Assembly: GCF_017313265.1 (NCBI RefSeq)
Contig: NZ_JAFLQZ010000001.1
Span: 558,001 to 622,000 of the forward strand
DNA length: 64,000 nucleotides
Source: Hymenobacter telluris
GTDB lineage: Bacteria > Bacteroidota > Bacteroidia > Cytophagales > Hymenobacteraceae
Direction of reading: 5' to 3'
The position numbers were made by a program, and so were the translations under genes. Positions 9,013 through 17,222 of this stretch are shown piece after piece. Below the pieces are notes generated by a model. It did no database searches and was not told where the DNA came from. It saw only the letters and a program-made list of their open reading frames with translations. Within the stretch, counting starts at the first letter, position 1. Each line of letters begins with the position of its first letter.

Positions 9013-9231
9013 ATGAAAAAACTAACCGACTATATCGAAAAGCAGAGCTTCGGCGTCTGCAATGCTGTGGGCAATCGGCTGGGGTTTTCTTCGGGCAGTG
9101 TCCGGTTGTCTTTCGTGTACGCTTCGTTTTTCACGTTTGGCTCACCCATTGTACTTTACTTCGCGTTGGCTTTCTGGATGAACGTGCGGCGGGCCATGCG
9201 CCGGCAGCGCAGTACCGTTTGGGACTTGTAA
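9013..9231 (+). CDS. PspC-domain membrane protein
   Basis: 72 residues from the ATG at 9013. The frame is open upstream, but the longer form would overlap the divergent promoter region. The protein begins MKKLTDYIEKQSFGVCNAVG and has one or two hydrophobic stretches (about 30-58, SFVYASFFTFGSPIVLYFAL), the small phage-shock-protein C fold found in many Bacteroidota. PspC-type proteins sit in the inner membrane and take part in envelope-stress signalling. The gene is monocistronic, divergent from the OmpA-TPR lipoprotein, and followed by a clear terminator. Confidence 0.85.
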   Translation: MKKLTDYIEKQSFGVCNAVGNRLGFSSGSVRLSFVYASFFTFGSPIVLYFALAFWMNVRRAMRRQRSTVWDL

Positions 9232-9254
9232 GAATACGCTTTGTATGCTTTAGC

Positions 9255-9283
9255 GCCTGCTCTTTTTAGGGCAGGCTTTTTTT
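9255..9283 (+). terminator. intrinsic terminator of the PspC gene
   Basis: GCCTGC (9255-9260) and GCAGGC (9271-9276) form a 6-bp stem with a 10-nt loop, followed by seven T residues (9277-9283), 23 bp after the stop codon. Confidence 0.8.
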
Positions 9284-9296
9284 ATGCGGTATTTCT

Positions 9297-9334
9297 CGCA
9301 GAGGTCCGCAGAGGAAAAGCGCAGAGGTTCGCAG
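9297..9334. repeat. CGCAGAGG short direct repeats
   Basis: CGCAGAGG occurs at 9297-9304, 9307-9314 and 9320-9327, and a partial CGCAG copy is at 9330-9334, between the PspC terminator and the glycosyltransferase stop. It looks like a short interspersed intergenic repeat. No function can be read from it. Confidence 0.6.
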
Positions 9335-9338
9335 TGGG

Positions 9339-10421
9339 CTAACGTAGAAGAGTAGCCTTTAACTCCGAGAACTTGCGCTGGCCTTTCGCGAAATACGCCC
9401 ACACGAGGCTGCCTTGGTACACGCCGGGCCGCTGGGCCGCTAGCAGGCGGGGCGGGTGTTGCCGCCGCACCTGCTTCCAATGAGCTAGTTCCTGGTAGAA
9501 GTGCAGGTGGGCCCGCAGAATGGCCTTGGTATCAGCAGTTTCGCCTTGCAGCAGCAGGCGCAGGGCCGCCACCCAATCAAGTAATAGGCGGGTACCAAGT
9601 ACGCCCATCAGTTCCGGCGCGGCGGTGTTTTTATAGACCAAAGCCAAGCCGTTGCGGAAGTTAAGGTAGGTTTTGCGCGGGTTGGACTTGTGCAGCGTGC
9701 CGCCGCCTACGTGGAACACTGTGCTGCCGCCGTGGTACCAGACTTCGTGGCCGTGGTTCCAGAGCCGCCAGCACAAGTCTATTTCCTCCATGTGGGCGAA
9801 AAAGCGCGTTTCCAGTCCGCCCAGAGCGTGCCAGGCTTCGGCGCGCACCAGTAGGCAGGCGCCAGTTGCCCAGGCCACGGGCCGCGGGTCGTCGTACTGG
9901 CCGTGGTCTGCTTCGATGGTGTCGAATAGGCGGCCGCGGCAGAAGGGGTAGCCCAGCCGGTCGAGGTAGCCGCCACCGGCCCCGGCATACTCAAACAGCT
10001 GCCGCTGCGCCGGGTCGGAGCTGTATTGGCGGATTTTGGGCTGCACAGCGGCCACCTCAGAGCGTTCCTCCAGCAGTTGCCGTAGCGGTAGCAGCCAGCC
10101 CGGCGTCACTTCCACATCGGAGTTCAGTAGCACGTAGTAGCGAAACCGAGCTGATAGCTGCCGCAGGGCTTGGTTGTAACCCTCGCAGAAGCCAAGATTG
10201 GTGGCGTGCCGGATGATTTCCACCGTCGGAAATTCGGCGGCCACTACAGCCACCGAATCGTCGAAGGACGCATTATCCACCACTACCACGTGCGCGCCGG
10301 TGGAGTGGGCCAGCACAGCGGGCAGAAACTGCCGCAGAAACAGCGCCCCGTTCCAGTTCAAAATAACCACCGCCACATCGGCGCAGGCGTTAAGAGGGGG
10401 GGCGTTAAAATCAAAGGCCAA
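9339..10421 (-). CDS. family 2 glycosyltransferase
   Basis: Up to 360 residues. The GT-A fold is shown by VAVVILNWNG near the N-terminus, VVVVDNASFDDS, NLGFCEGYNQALR and the DxD-like NSDVEV (nucleotide-sugar/metal binding). ATGACLLVRAEAW and FAHMEEIDLCWRLW are typical of the rhamnosyltransferase-like branch (WbbL type). It is cytoplasmic or membrane-associated and probably adds a sugar during cell-surface polysaccharide synthesis. No ATG exists near the start. A TTG at 10421 overlaps the last 11 nt of the YbaB gene, suggesting translational coupling; a GTG at 10376 is the alternative. It is separated from other polysaccharide genes. Confidence 0.9.
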   Translation of the reverse strand: MAFDFNAPPLNACADVAVVILNWNGALFLRQFLPAVLAHSTGAHVVVVDNASFDDSVAVVAAEFPTVEIIRHATNLGFCEGYNQALRQLSARFRYYVLLNSDVEVTPGWLLPLRQLLEERSEVAAVQPKIRQYSSDPAQRQLFEYAGAGGGYLDRLGYPFCRGRLFDTIEADHGQYDDPRPVAWATGACLLVRAEAWHALGGLETRFFAHMEEIDLCWRLWNHGHEVWYHGGSTVFHVGGGTLHKSNPRKTYLNFRNGLALVYKNTAAPELMGVLGTRLLLDWVAALRLLLQGETADTKAILRAHLHFYQELAHWKQVRRQHPPRLLAAQRPGVYQGSLVWAYFAKGQRKFSELKATLLR

Positions 10422-10740
10422 AACCGCCGAGGTCGAGGCCGGGAATGTTGGGAATCAGGCCGCTGGTTTTGCTTTTCAGCTCCTCCTTGGCCTTTTCGCC
10501 GGCTTCGGTGAGGGCCTTGTTCACGGCGGCCACCACTAAGTCCGACAGCATCTCCTGGTCCGAGAGCAGCGACTCGTCGATTTCCAGCTTTACGAGGCGG
10601 TGCTGGCCGTTGGCCGTAGCCCGCACCAAGCCGCCGCCGGCTTCGCCGGTGGCCGTTACAAACTGCATTTCCTGCTGGGCTTTCTGCATTTTCTCTTGCA
10701 GTTCCTTCATCTTGCCCATCATTCCCATCATATCGAACAT
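10411..10740 (-). CDS. ybaB: YbaB/EbfC family nucleoid-associated protein
   Basis: 109 residues. The Met-rich amphipathic start MFDMMGMMGKMKELQEKMQ is followed by the conserved core GLVRATANGQHRLVKLEID, LVVAAVNKALTEA and a Gly/Leu-rich tail, all typical of the YbaB/EbfC dimeric DNA-binding family. In other bacteria it is often next to dnaX/recR; here it is followed by a glycosyltransferase overlapping it by 11 nt. A -7-like TAATTTTG lies on the minus strand at 10901-10908, but no -33 element at the right spacing was found. Confidence 0.92.
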   Translation of the reverse strand: MFDMMGMMGKMKELQEKMQKAQQEMQFVTATGEAGGGLVRATANGQHRLVKLEIDESLLSDQEMLSDLVVAAVNKALTEAGEKAKEELKSKTSGLIPNIPGLDLGGFGL

Positions 10741-11067
10741 AAGCCAAACGTGCTCTGAGAGCGTTTAAACAAGGTGTAAAATTGGGTGGTGCCGGCCGGT
10801 AGAGGCATTGGCATTCCTGTGAATTGGTGCGCCGGCCAACCTCCCTTACGTAAAGCTGCCGGCGGCTTCATTGTTCGCGCTGGCAGGGCTGCGCAAAGAG
10901 CAAAATTAGGGCACGTAGTACAATCCTGCGGAAAAAGTGCCGTAAATCAACAAAACTCGCTTAACATTGGCGCCGGAAACGGCCCCGGCCTGTTGTCCGC
11001 AAACCCACCGCACGCGGCTGCGCGTGCCGGGTCTGATGCACACAACCGCTCTAACCCCCAAGCAGTA
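10741..11067. other. divergent intergenic region between ybaB and icd
   Basis: 327 bp without a supported gene. It should hold both promoters, but I could not find a convincing paired -33/-7 set; only the isolated minus-strand TAATTTTG (10901-10908) stands out. The frame of icd is open through most of this region but carries no Idh homology before the ATG at 11068. Confidence 0.5.
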
Positions 11068-12300
11068 ATGGCAAAAATTAAAGTAGCAAACCCCGTAGTA
11101 GAGCTGGATGGCGACGAAATGACGCGCATCATCTGGAAATTCATCAAAGACAAGCTCATCACGCCGTACCTGGAACTCGACATCAAGTATTACGACTTGG
11201 GCATCGAGTACCGCGACGAAACCAACGACCAGGTAACGATTGATGCCGCCAATGCCATCAAGCAGTACGGCGTGGGTATCAAGTGCGCTACCATCACGCC
11301 CGACGAGGAACGCGTGAAGGAGTTCAACCTCAAGCAAATGTGGAAGTCGCCGAACGGCACTATCCGTAACATCCTGGATGGCACCGTGTTCCGTGAGCCG
11401 ATTGTGACCAGCAACGTGCCGCGCCTCGTGCCCAACTGGACGGCCCCCATCTGCATCGGCCGTCACGCTTTCGGCGACCAGTACCGCGCTACCGACTTCG
11501 TAACTAAAGGCAAAGGCAAGCTCAAAATTACCTTCACCCCCGAAGACGGCGGCGAAGAGCAGTCGTTTGAGGTGTTCAACTTCAAGAGCGACGGGGTGGC
11601 GCTGGCCATGTACAACACCGACGAGTCGATTCGGGGGTTTGCGCACGCCTGCTTCAACCAGGCCCTGATGAAAGGCTGGCCGCTGTATTTGAGCACCAAA
11701 AACACCATCCTGAAGAAGTACGATGGCCGGTTCAAGGACATCTTCCAGGAGATTTACGAGCAGGATTACGTTGAGAAGTTCAAAGCCGCCGGCATCACCT
11801 ACGAGCACCGTCTGATTGACGACATGGTGGCCTCGGCGCTGAAGTGGAACGGTAACTTCGTGTGGGCCTGCAAAAACTACGACGGCGACGTGCAGAGCGA
11901 CACGGTAGCCCAAGGTTTCGGCTCGCTGGGTTTGATGACCTCTACGCTGGTAACGCCCGACGGCAAGACGATGGAAGCCGAAGCCGCCCACGGCACCGTA
12001 ACGCGCCACTACCGCGACCATCAGAAAGGCAAGCCGACGAGCACCAACCCCATTGCCTCCATCTTTGCGTGGACGCGCGGCCTGGAGTTCCGCGGCATCC
12101 TCGACGGCAACCAGGAGCTTATCAACTTCTGCAAAGCCTTGGAAGAAGTGTGCGTGGAAACCGTAGAAAGCGGCAAAATGACCAAAGATTTGGCCGTTTG
12201 CATTCACGGCAACAAAGTGGAGCACGGCCGCGACTACCTCTACACCGAGGAGTTCCTGGAAGCGCTGGACGAAAACCTGAAAGCCAAGCTAGGCAAATAG
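11068..12300 (+). CDS. icd: NADP-dependent isocitrate dehydrogenase (dimeric, eukaryote-like type)
   Basis: 410 residues from [20 protein letters not shown]. This ATG is chosen because homology begins here, although the frame is open 94 codons further upstream. Substrate-binding residues are visible in [20 protein letters not shown], and Arg/Tyr/Lys positions in [12 protein letters not shown] and [10 protein letters not shown]. The metal-binding Asp lies in [20 protein letters not shown] and the cofactor loop in [12 protein letters not shown]. The enzyme converts isocitrate to 2-oxoglutarate and CO2 while making NADPH (TCA cycle). The 410-residue length and sequence style fit the homodimeric subfamily II. 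It is single-gene, with a strong terminator 29 bp downstream. Confidence 0.97.
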   Translation: MAKIKVANPVVELDGDEMTRIIWKFIKDKLITPYLELDIKYYDLGIEYRDETNDQVTIDAANAIKQYGVGIKCATITPDEERVKEFNLKQMWKSPNGTIRNILDGTVFREPIVTSNVPRLVPNWTAPICIGRHAFGDQYRATDFVTKGKGKLKITFTPEDGGEEQSFEVFNFKSDGVALAMYNTDESIRGFAHACFNQALMKGWPLYLSTKNTILKKYDGRFKDIFQEIYEQDYVEKFKAAGITYEHRLIDDMVASALKWNGNFVWACKNYDGDVQSDTVAQGFGSLGLMTSTLVTPDGKTMEAEAAHGTVTRHYRDHQKGKPTSTNPIASIFAWTRGLEFRGILDGNQELINFCKALEEVCVETVESGKMTKDLAVCIHGNKVEHGRDYLYTEEFLEALDENLKAKLGK

Positions 12301-12328
12301 TCTGCTAGGTTTCAGCCAGCGTAAAAAA

Positions 12329-12360
12329 GCCCCGTCCCTGATTCAGGGACGGGGCTTTTT
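12329..12360. terminator. bidirectional terminator between icd and hybrid kinase
   Basis: Perfect 12-bp arms (GCCCCGTCCCTG at 12329-12340 and its complement at 12344-12355) with a 3-nt loop, T-run on the plus side and A-run (12323-12328) on the other, between convergent genes. Confidence 0.92.
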
Positions 12361-12419
12361 GCGTTTGTTTCCTGCTGTTCTACGCTAACCTGCTGAGGTA
12401 GTAGCGGAAATGGAAGGCC

Positions 12420-14822
12420 TTACGGGGTGCCGTTCTTGCGGCGGATGACCTGGAGTATTGTCCGGCAGAGGTCCACCTCCTCGAACGGTTTATTGACGCA
12501 GGCATCCAGGCCGGCAGCCAGGTAGCTGATTTGGTCGGCCTCGAAAGCGTTGGCAGTTAAGGCAATAACCGGCAGCTGCGCGCGGCTTGGGTCAGGGTGC
12601 TGGCGCAGGGCCCGCGTAACTTCCACGCCACTGAGACCTGGCATTCTGATATCGAGCAGCGCAGCATCGTAGGTGGTAGTGGTGAGGGCAGCTAAGGCGT
12701 CGGTGCCATTGCTCACGGCCTCTACTACCACGTTCCAGTGTTGCAGTACCACTGTGGCAATCCACTGATTTACAGCGTTGTCTTCGGCAAGGAGCACCCG
12801 CAACCCCCGCAGTTCTTCATAGTTCAGCTCAGTTAGCGCAGAGGGGGTATTAGGCGCGGGCGTTAGCGCGTCGGGGGCTAAGGGTAGCGTTATAGTGAAC
12901 GAGAAAGTGGTGCCCTGACCAACTTCGCTGCACACGCGCAGCACCCCGCCCATACGGCTAACAAGCTGCTCACTGATAGATAAGCCTAAGCCCGTTCCAA
13001 CAAACGAGGAATTGGTATCGGTGGTAACTTGGGTGAAAGCCTCAAATATGCGCTCTTGCTCTGCCGCCGCAATACCTGGGCCGGTATCCTGCACCCAGAA
13101 CCGGAGCGTAACATCGGTGGTAGTTTGGTGTACAACAGCAACGCCTAGCTGAACGGAGCCACATTCGGTGAATTTGAGGGCGTTACCCAACAGGTTCAGC
13201 AGTACCTGATGCAGCCGGTGGGCGTCGCCTAACACCGGCAAAGAGGTAGTGGCCGGTTCTATGGTCAGCAGCAGCCCTTTCTGGGTGGCCAGCGCGGCAA
13301 CTGTTTTGCCAGCTTCCTGCAATGCGCAATTCAGGTCGAAGGCCGCGCAGGTGAGCTGGAGGGGCTGCGTGGTTATTTTGGCCAGATCGAGCACATCGTT
13401 TACCAAGGCTAGCAAGTGCTGGCCTGCCTGCTGCATAGCCGCCAAGTACTCTTGCTGCAAAGGAACAAGCGGCGTCTTTCCCAAGAGGTGCGCCAGGCCC
13501 AGTACCCCGTTGAGGGGCGTGCGGATTTCATGGCTCATGCGGGAAAGGAATGCCTCTTTGGCGCGTGCATTCTCTTCGGCCTGCTGCTGTGCTTGCTTGA
13601 GAGCGGTGATGTCGGTACTCACTATTAGCACGTCAACCTGGCCGCTGGCCCGGCGCAACGGGCGCATGTGCACGTGCAAGTGGCAGGTTTCGTTGGCGTG
13701 CATGGTTAGGGGCAGCTCCACAGTCAGAGGGGCGCCCGTAGCCAGCACTTGTCGGCGCCAGGCTTTGATTTGACGCAGCTGGTCCTGCACCGCTTGGCTT
13801 TTGTGTACAGAATACATGTGCTCACTGCGGGCCGCCAAGGCTTCAAATGCTGCGTTCCGGAACAATACCACGTCGTGGGCGTCGGCTACGTACACTACGT
13901 TGGGCAGCGCATCTACAATGAGGCGGATAAAGTTGTCGCGCTCCTGCACCAGGGCCTCGCTTTGGCGCTGGCGCTCCTCGGCCTGCTTGCGGGCGGTTAG
14001 GTCGGTGCGGGACCCCACGAGGCGCCGAATCTGGCCGTCAGGCTCGATGATGGGCCGCAGCTGATACAGAGTGAATTGCTGCTGGCCGTCTTTGGTTGTA
14101 GCCTCTTCCCAGCTTACTTCCCGCTGCTCACGGAGTGCCTCATCGAAAAACTGCTTTCGGCGCTCTACTACGTCGGCCGGAATCTGGCGGTGAAACCCGG
14201 CTTCCGCATTGTTCTTGCCTATCATCCAGGTCCGGGCTGTGGGGTCGGGCTCTGATTCAGGGTTCACAAATAAATAGCGGGCGTTGGTATCGAGCACTAC
14301 CACGCCCATCGGTACCTGGTCCAGGATGTCTTCGTAGAAAAGCCGTTGCTCGGCGAGCTTCTGCTCGGCCTGCTGGCGCGCAGTGATGTTGGTCAGGTAC
14401 AGCGTGGCGTAGGCTTCTTCGGGTTGGGCTACAACCGTAAGCAGGTAGTGGTGTTCAGCCACAGTTACGGCCTGCTGGTGTTGCTCCTTGGTGTGCAGCG
14501 CCTTGGGTACTAACGCAAGCAACTGAGCCCGGAAGCCGCCAGTAGCCTCAGGGGTATTGGTTTCCAGAACCCGCAGGATGTCCGCCGCCGCTGGGTTTGC
14601 ATACAGTACCTCGCCTGCCGCCGATAGCCGCACAATGGCATTGGGGTTTTGCTGCGGAATCAGAGCCAGGGCGCGAATTGAACTTTCGTAGGCATGCTGG
14701 TCGGCTAGCTGCATCTCCAGCGCCGCAACACGCGCCTGGGCAGCCGCCAACGCAGCCTGGGCTTCGCTTACGGCACGGCGGGCGGCCTCTTCCGAAAAGA
14801 GTGGGAAATCATCGATAGGCAT
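12420..14822 (-). CDS. PAS-containing hybrid sensor histidine kinase with receiver domain
   Basis: About 800 residues from the ATG at 14822 (a TTG three codons earlier is also in frame). The order is an N-terminal coiled coil (ARRAVSEAQAALAAAQARVA), three PAS-like modules (about 55-160, 170-290, 300-415), then a HisKA box SRMSHEIRTPLNG with the phospho-His near 435. HATPase_c follows with NLLGNALKFTE, DTGPGIA and GTGLGLSISEQL. A C-terminal receiver (about 680-795) has EDNAVNQ, phosphoacceptor Asp in AALLDIRMPGLSG and ALTAN. No membrane segment is evident, so it is probably a soluble sensor. There is no adjacent response regulator or Hpt gene, so its output partner is unknown. Confidence 0.94.
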   Translation of the reverse strand: MPIDDFPLFSEEAARRAVSEAQAALAAAQARVAALEMQLADQHAYESSIRALALIPQQNPNAIVRLSAAGEVLYANPAAADILRVLETNTPEATGGFRAQLLALVPKALHTKEQHQQAVTVAEHHYLLTVVAQPEEAYATLYLTNITARQQAEQKLAEQRLFYEDILDQVPMGVVVLDTNARYLFVNPESEPDPTARTWMIGKNNAEAGFHRQIPADVVERRKQFFDEALREQREVSWEEATTKDGQQQFTLYQLRPIIEPDGQIRRLVGSRTDLTARKQAEERQRQSEALVQERDNFIRLIVDALPNVVYVADAHDVVLFRNAAFEALAARSEHMYSVHKSQAVQDQLRQIKAWRRQVLATGAPLTVELPLTMHANETCHLHVHMRPLRRASGQVDVLIVSTDITALKQAQQQAEENARAKEAFLSRMSHEIRTPLNGVLGLAHLLGKTPLVPLQQEYLAAMQQAGQHLLALVNDVLDLAKITTQPLQLTCAAFDLNCALQEAGKTVAALATQKGLLLTIEPATTSLPVLGDAHRLHQVLLNLLGNALKFTECGSVQLGVAVVHQTTTDVTLRFWVQDTGPGIAAAEQERIFEAFTQVTTDTNSSFVGTGLGLSISEQLVSRMGGVLRVCSEVGQGTTFSFTITLPLAPDALTPAPNTPSALTELNYEELRGLRVLLAEDNAVNQWIATVVLQHWNVVVEAVSNGTDALAALTTTTYDAALLDIRMPGLSGVEVTRALRQHPDPSRAQLPVIALTANAFEADQISYLAAGLDACVNKPFEEVDLCRTILQVIRRKNGTP

Positions 14823-15143
14823 GTAGCGCAAACGGGTTCATGTACTATAAAGGAATTGGCTACCGAAGGATTTTCCGACGAGCAGGACCACCCGGCTGGC
14901 AGGTCATATACCATAAAGCAACTGGCTGCCGGGGTACGGTAGGCAGCCCTGGCACCGGCAGGAGCCTACGCGGTGTGGGAGGTAGCTTTTCAATGTTGAA
15001 GTAACAAGATAATAATCGGGATTAAGCAAACAGAGCGGGCCCCAGCTGAAAAGCTTCGGGCTCCGCTCTGCTTGAGCTAAACTATAAGCTATAAGAACCT
15101 GATGCGTGGCCGGCGCAGTAGCGGTGTCGGGTTTTTAGCCGGC
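14823..15143. other. intergenic region with an imperfect direct repeat and a hairpin
   Basis: 321 bp. TACTATAAAGGAATTGGCT at 14843-14861 recurs as TACCATAAAGCAACTGGCT at 14909-14927 (both followed by RCCG), 66 bp apart, upstream of the hybrid kinase; this might be a paired regulator site. A hairpin follows at 15031-15070. No gene is supported. Confidence 0.45.
15031..15070 (-). terminator. probable terminator after the T9SS cargo gene
   Basis: CAGAGCGG (15031-15038) pairs with CCGCTCTG (15063-15070), with additional GCCC/GGGC pairing inside. It lies 74 bp beyond the stop of the minus-strand gene. The following T stretch is short (GTTTGCTT), so efficiency is uncertain. Confidence 0.5.
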
Positions 15144-17096
15144 CTACTTCAGGATGGTAACCGTACCGTGCTGCACTACGGTTTGGCCGGCATCATCCAC
15201 GGCCTCAAAGCGCCAGACAAAAGCGCCGGGCACCGGTGGCTCGTTCCGGACGCGGCCGTCCCAGGTCTGGCTACGGTTGGTGCCCCGGAACACTTCCTGG
15301 CCGTTGCGGTCCACAATCACGAAGCGAAAGGTTTTCAGGAAACGGCCCTTCACTTCCAGTACATCATTCAGGCCGTCGCCGTTGGGGGTGAAGGCAGTGG
15401 GTACGTAGGCTTCGAGGCGGCGGGTAGCGGTGGCAATATTGGAGTAGCTGGAACCCGGCAGGCCCCCGCCGCGCACTTCTAGGCGGTAGCGCACCTGCTG
15501 CTGGGTGTCGGGGGGCGTGAGGTCGAGGTAAGTGGTCTGCTTGCTCACCGATACGCTGCGCAGTACGGCATTGCCGGCATCGAGCACCAGCAGGCGGTAA
15601 CTGAGCGTGTCGGTGGTGGGCGCCCCGCGCAGGCCCGACCACGTCAGGCGCACCGACGAGCCCCGGCTGTCGGCCAGCTCGGCGGCCAGTACGGCGGGGC
15701 AGAAGGGCGCACTATCGGCGGAGCGGTTGGCGCAGTCGTCCACGAAACGGGCCTGGTAGCACGGCCCCGTGCCCGGCACGAAACGGGTGGTAGTTGAATC
15801 GGTGAGGGTGCGGCTGGTGGTGGCAGCCAGAATGCGGCCTCCGGTGAGGTAGGTAAGCTGGCCGGTGGCCGGAAACCGGGCCACGCTGGCCGTTAGCTGC
15901 ACACGGTTGCGCAAATCGAAGGTGGCAAACAAGCGTGGCGTAGCGGGGGGCTGGGTGGCCGTAGCGCGCACCGATACCACATCGGAAACCGATGAAACCC
16001 CGCCCGCATAACGCGCCGTGAGCCGGTAGGTGTACTGCACCCCACACGCTACCGATGTATCGGTGTAGGTGCGGGCCGACGGGGCCAGCGGTGCGGCCAA
16101 GGGAGTATTGTCGCGGGTTAGCTCGTAGGAAACCGGGTTGTCGAACAACTGCCAGGAAAGCTCGTTGCGCCGCTCGGCAGGCGTGGCGGCAAGGCTGAGC
16201 GTTGACACGGCCGCCGAAGGCGGGAACGAGTTGCCGCACACGTCGGTGGCCCGGAGGCGGTAGCGGCTAGGCGTTGTGCTGGGGACCGTAAACGAGGTGG
16301 TGCTGGTTTGGACGGCGGCTGGTACGGTTTGGTATACGTTGCTGGCATCGGCCCGCTCCACGGTGTAGCGGTAGCCGGTAGTCAGTGGTGCCACATCCAG
16401 TTGCGTAGTAGTACCGCTAAGAGCAACGCGCTGAATAGCCAGCGGACCAAGTGGCGCCAGCTGTGCCAGTGGCTGCGTGGCCGAATTAGTGCATAAAGAG
16501 TTGTCGTTGTAGCGCCCAACTACCGTTACGGAGGTAGCCCCCGTGGGTACCGGGTACGTTACTACCTGGCCGGAAGCCGCGGCAACCGGTGCCCCCGTAC
16601 CAATCTGCACGGTGTAGCTGTCGTAGGGGGCGCTGGGCAAGGTCACCTGCACGGAACCCGGCGCACAAGCCGCCAGCGTGAATGCCGGCGCTGGGCTGTC
16701 GTACACCTGAAACGTGATGAAATAGATGGTAGGAAGAACTCCAGGTCTGGAAGAACTTGCGTTTTCAGTTACCGTGACAAAGCCGGCGGCGGTAGGGGTG
16801 TAGGTAGTGGTAGCTGGTAGAAAGGGGCCACACGGATTCGGAAGCACGCCGCTGCCATTGTTTACCAGGTATGTATAGGTTAAGGCAGGGTCGCGGTTAG
16901 AACAGTATTCAAAACGTACCGCCCGGCCAACGCAGAGCTTGGCGGAAGGGGTACCGGTTGCTACATCAATAGCCCGGAAGGTGCAGGCTGGTGCGTTGGG
17001 CGTAACGGGGCAGGGCTGAGCCTGTGCCTGCCCATTGCTCGCCAGCAACATCCCAAAAATCAGCAGCAACCAGGAGAGTAACGTTTTTGCAGGCAT
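15144..17096 (-). CDS. secreted multi-domain protein with type-B (gliding-motility-associated) T9SS C-terminal domain
   Basis: 650 residues from the ATG at 17096. This start yields a signal peptide (MPAKTLLSWLLLIFGMLLAS, cleaved near GQAQAQ). The body is Thr/Ser/Pro-rich and looks like several fibronectin-III/PKD-like beta-sandwich modules (for example RYRLRATDVCGNSFPP and YRLEVRGGGLPGSSYSN). The last 90 residues (YVPTAFTPNGDGLNDVLEVK ... QTWDGRVRNEPPVPGAFVWRF) are the CHU_C type-B sorting domain that directs export through the type IX secretion system and attachment to the cell surface. It may be an adhesin or matrix protein; no catalytic domain is visible. Confidence 0.9.
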   Translation of the reverse strand: MPAKTLLSWLLLIFGMLLASNGQAQAQPCPVTPNAPACTFRAIDVATGTPSAKLCVGRAVRFEYCSNRDPALTYTYLVNNGSGVLPNPCGPFLPATTTYTPTAAGFVTVTENASSSRPGVLPTIYFITFQVYDSPAPAFTLAACAPGSVQVTLPSAPYDSYTVQIGTGAPVAAASGQVVTYPVPTGATSVTVVGRYNDNSLCTNSATQPLAQLAPLGPLAIQRVALSGTTTQLDVAPLTTGYRYTVERADASNVYQTVPAAVQTSTTSFTVPSTTPSRYRLRATDVCGNSFPPSAAVSTLSLAATPAERRNELSWQLFDNPVSYELTRDNTPLAAPLAPSARTYTDTSVACGVQYTYRLTARYAGGVSSVSDVVSVRATATQPPATPRLFATFDLRNRVQLTASVARFPATGQLTYLTGGRILAATTSRTLTDSTTTRFVPGTGPCYQARFVDDCANRSADSAPFCPAVLAAELADSRGSSVRLTWSGLRGAPTTDTLSYRLLVLDAGNAVLRSVSVSKQTTYLDLTPPDTQQQVRYRLEVRGGGLPGSSYSNIATATRRLEAYVPTAFTPNGDGLNDVLEVKGRFLKTFRFVIVDRNGQEVFRGTNRSQTWDGRVRNEPPVPGAFVWRFEAVDDAGQTVVQHGTVTILK

Positions 17097-17222
17097 GTAG
17101 GTAGTGGCAAGCGGATACGAAAAGGTGCGCAGCAACGCAGCAAAGTCACGTTGTCTTAACGAAGCAATGCAGGCAAATCGCACATCAGCGGATGGTTACC
17201 GCTGTTGCGTTCAACTGCCAAG

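Noticed and set aside
10906..12225. 439-codon minus-strand frame across icd
   Set aside because: Antisense shadow of isocitrate dehydrogenase caused by high GC third positions.
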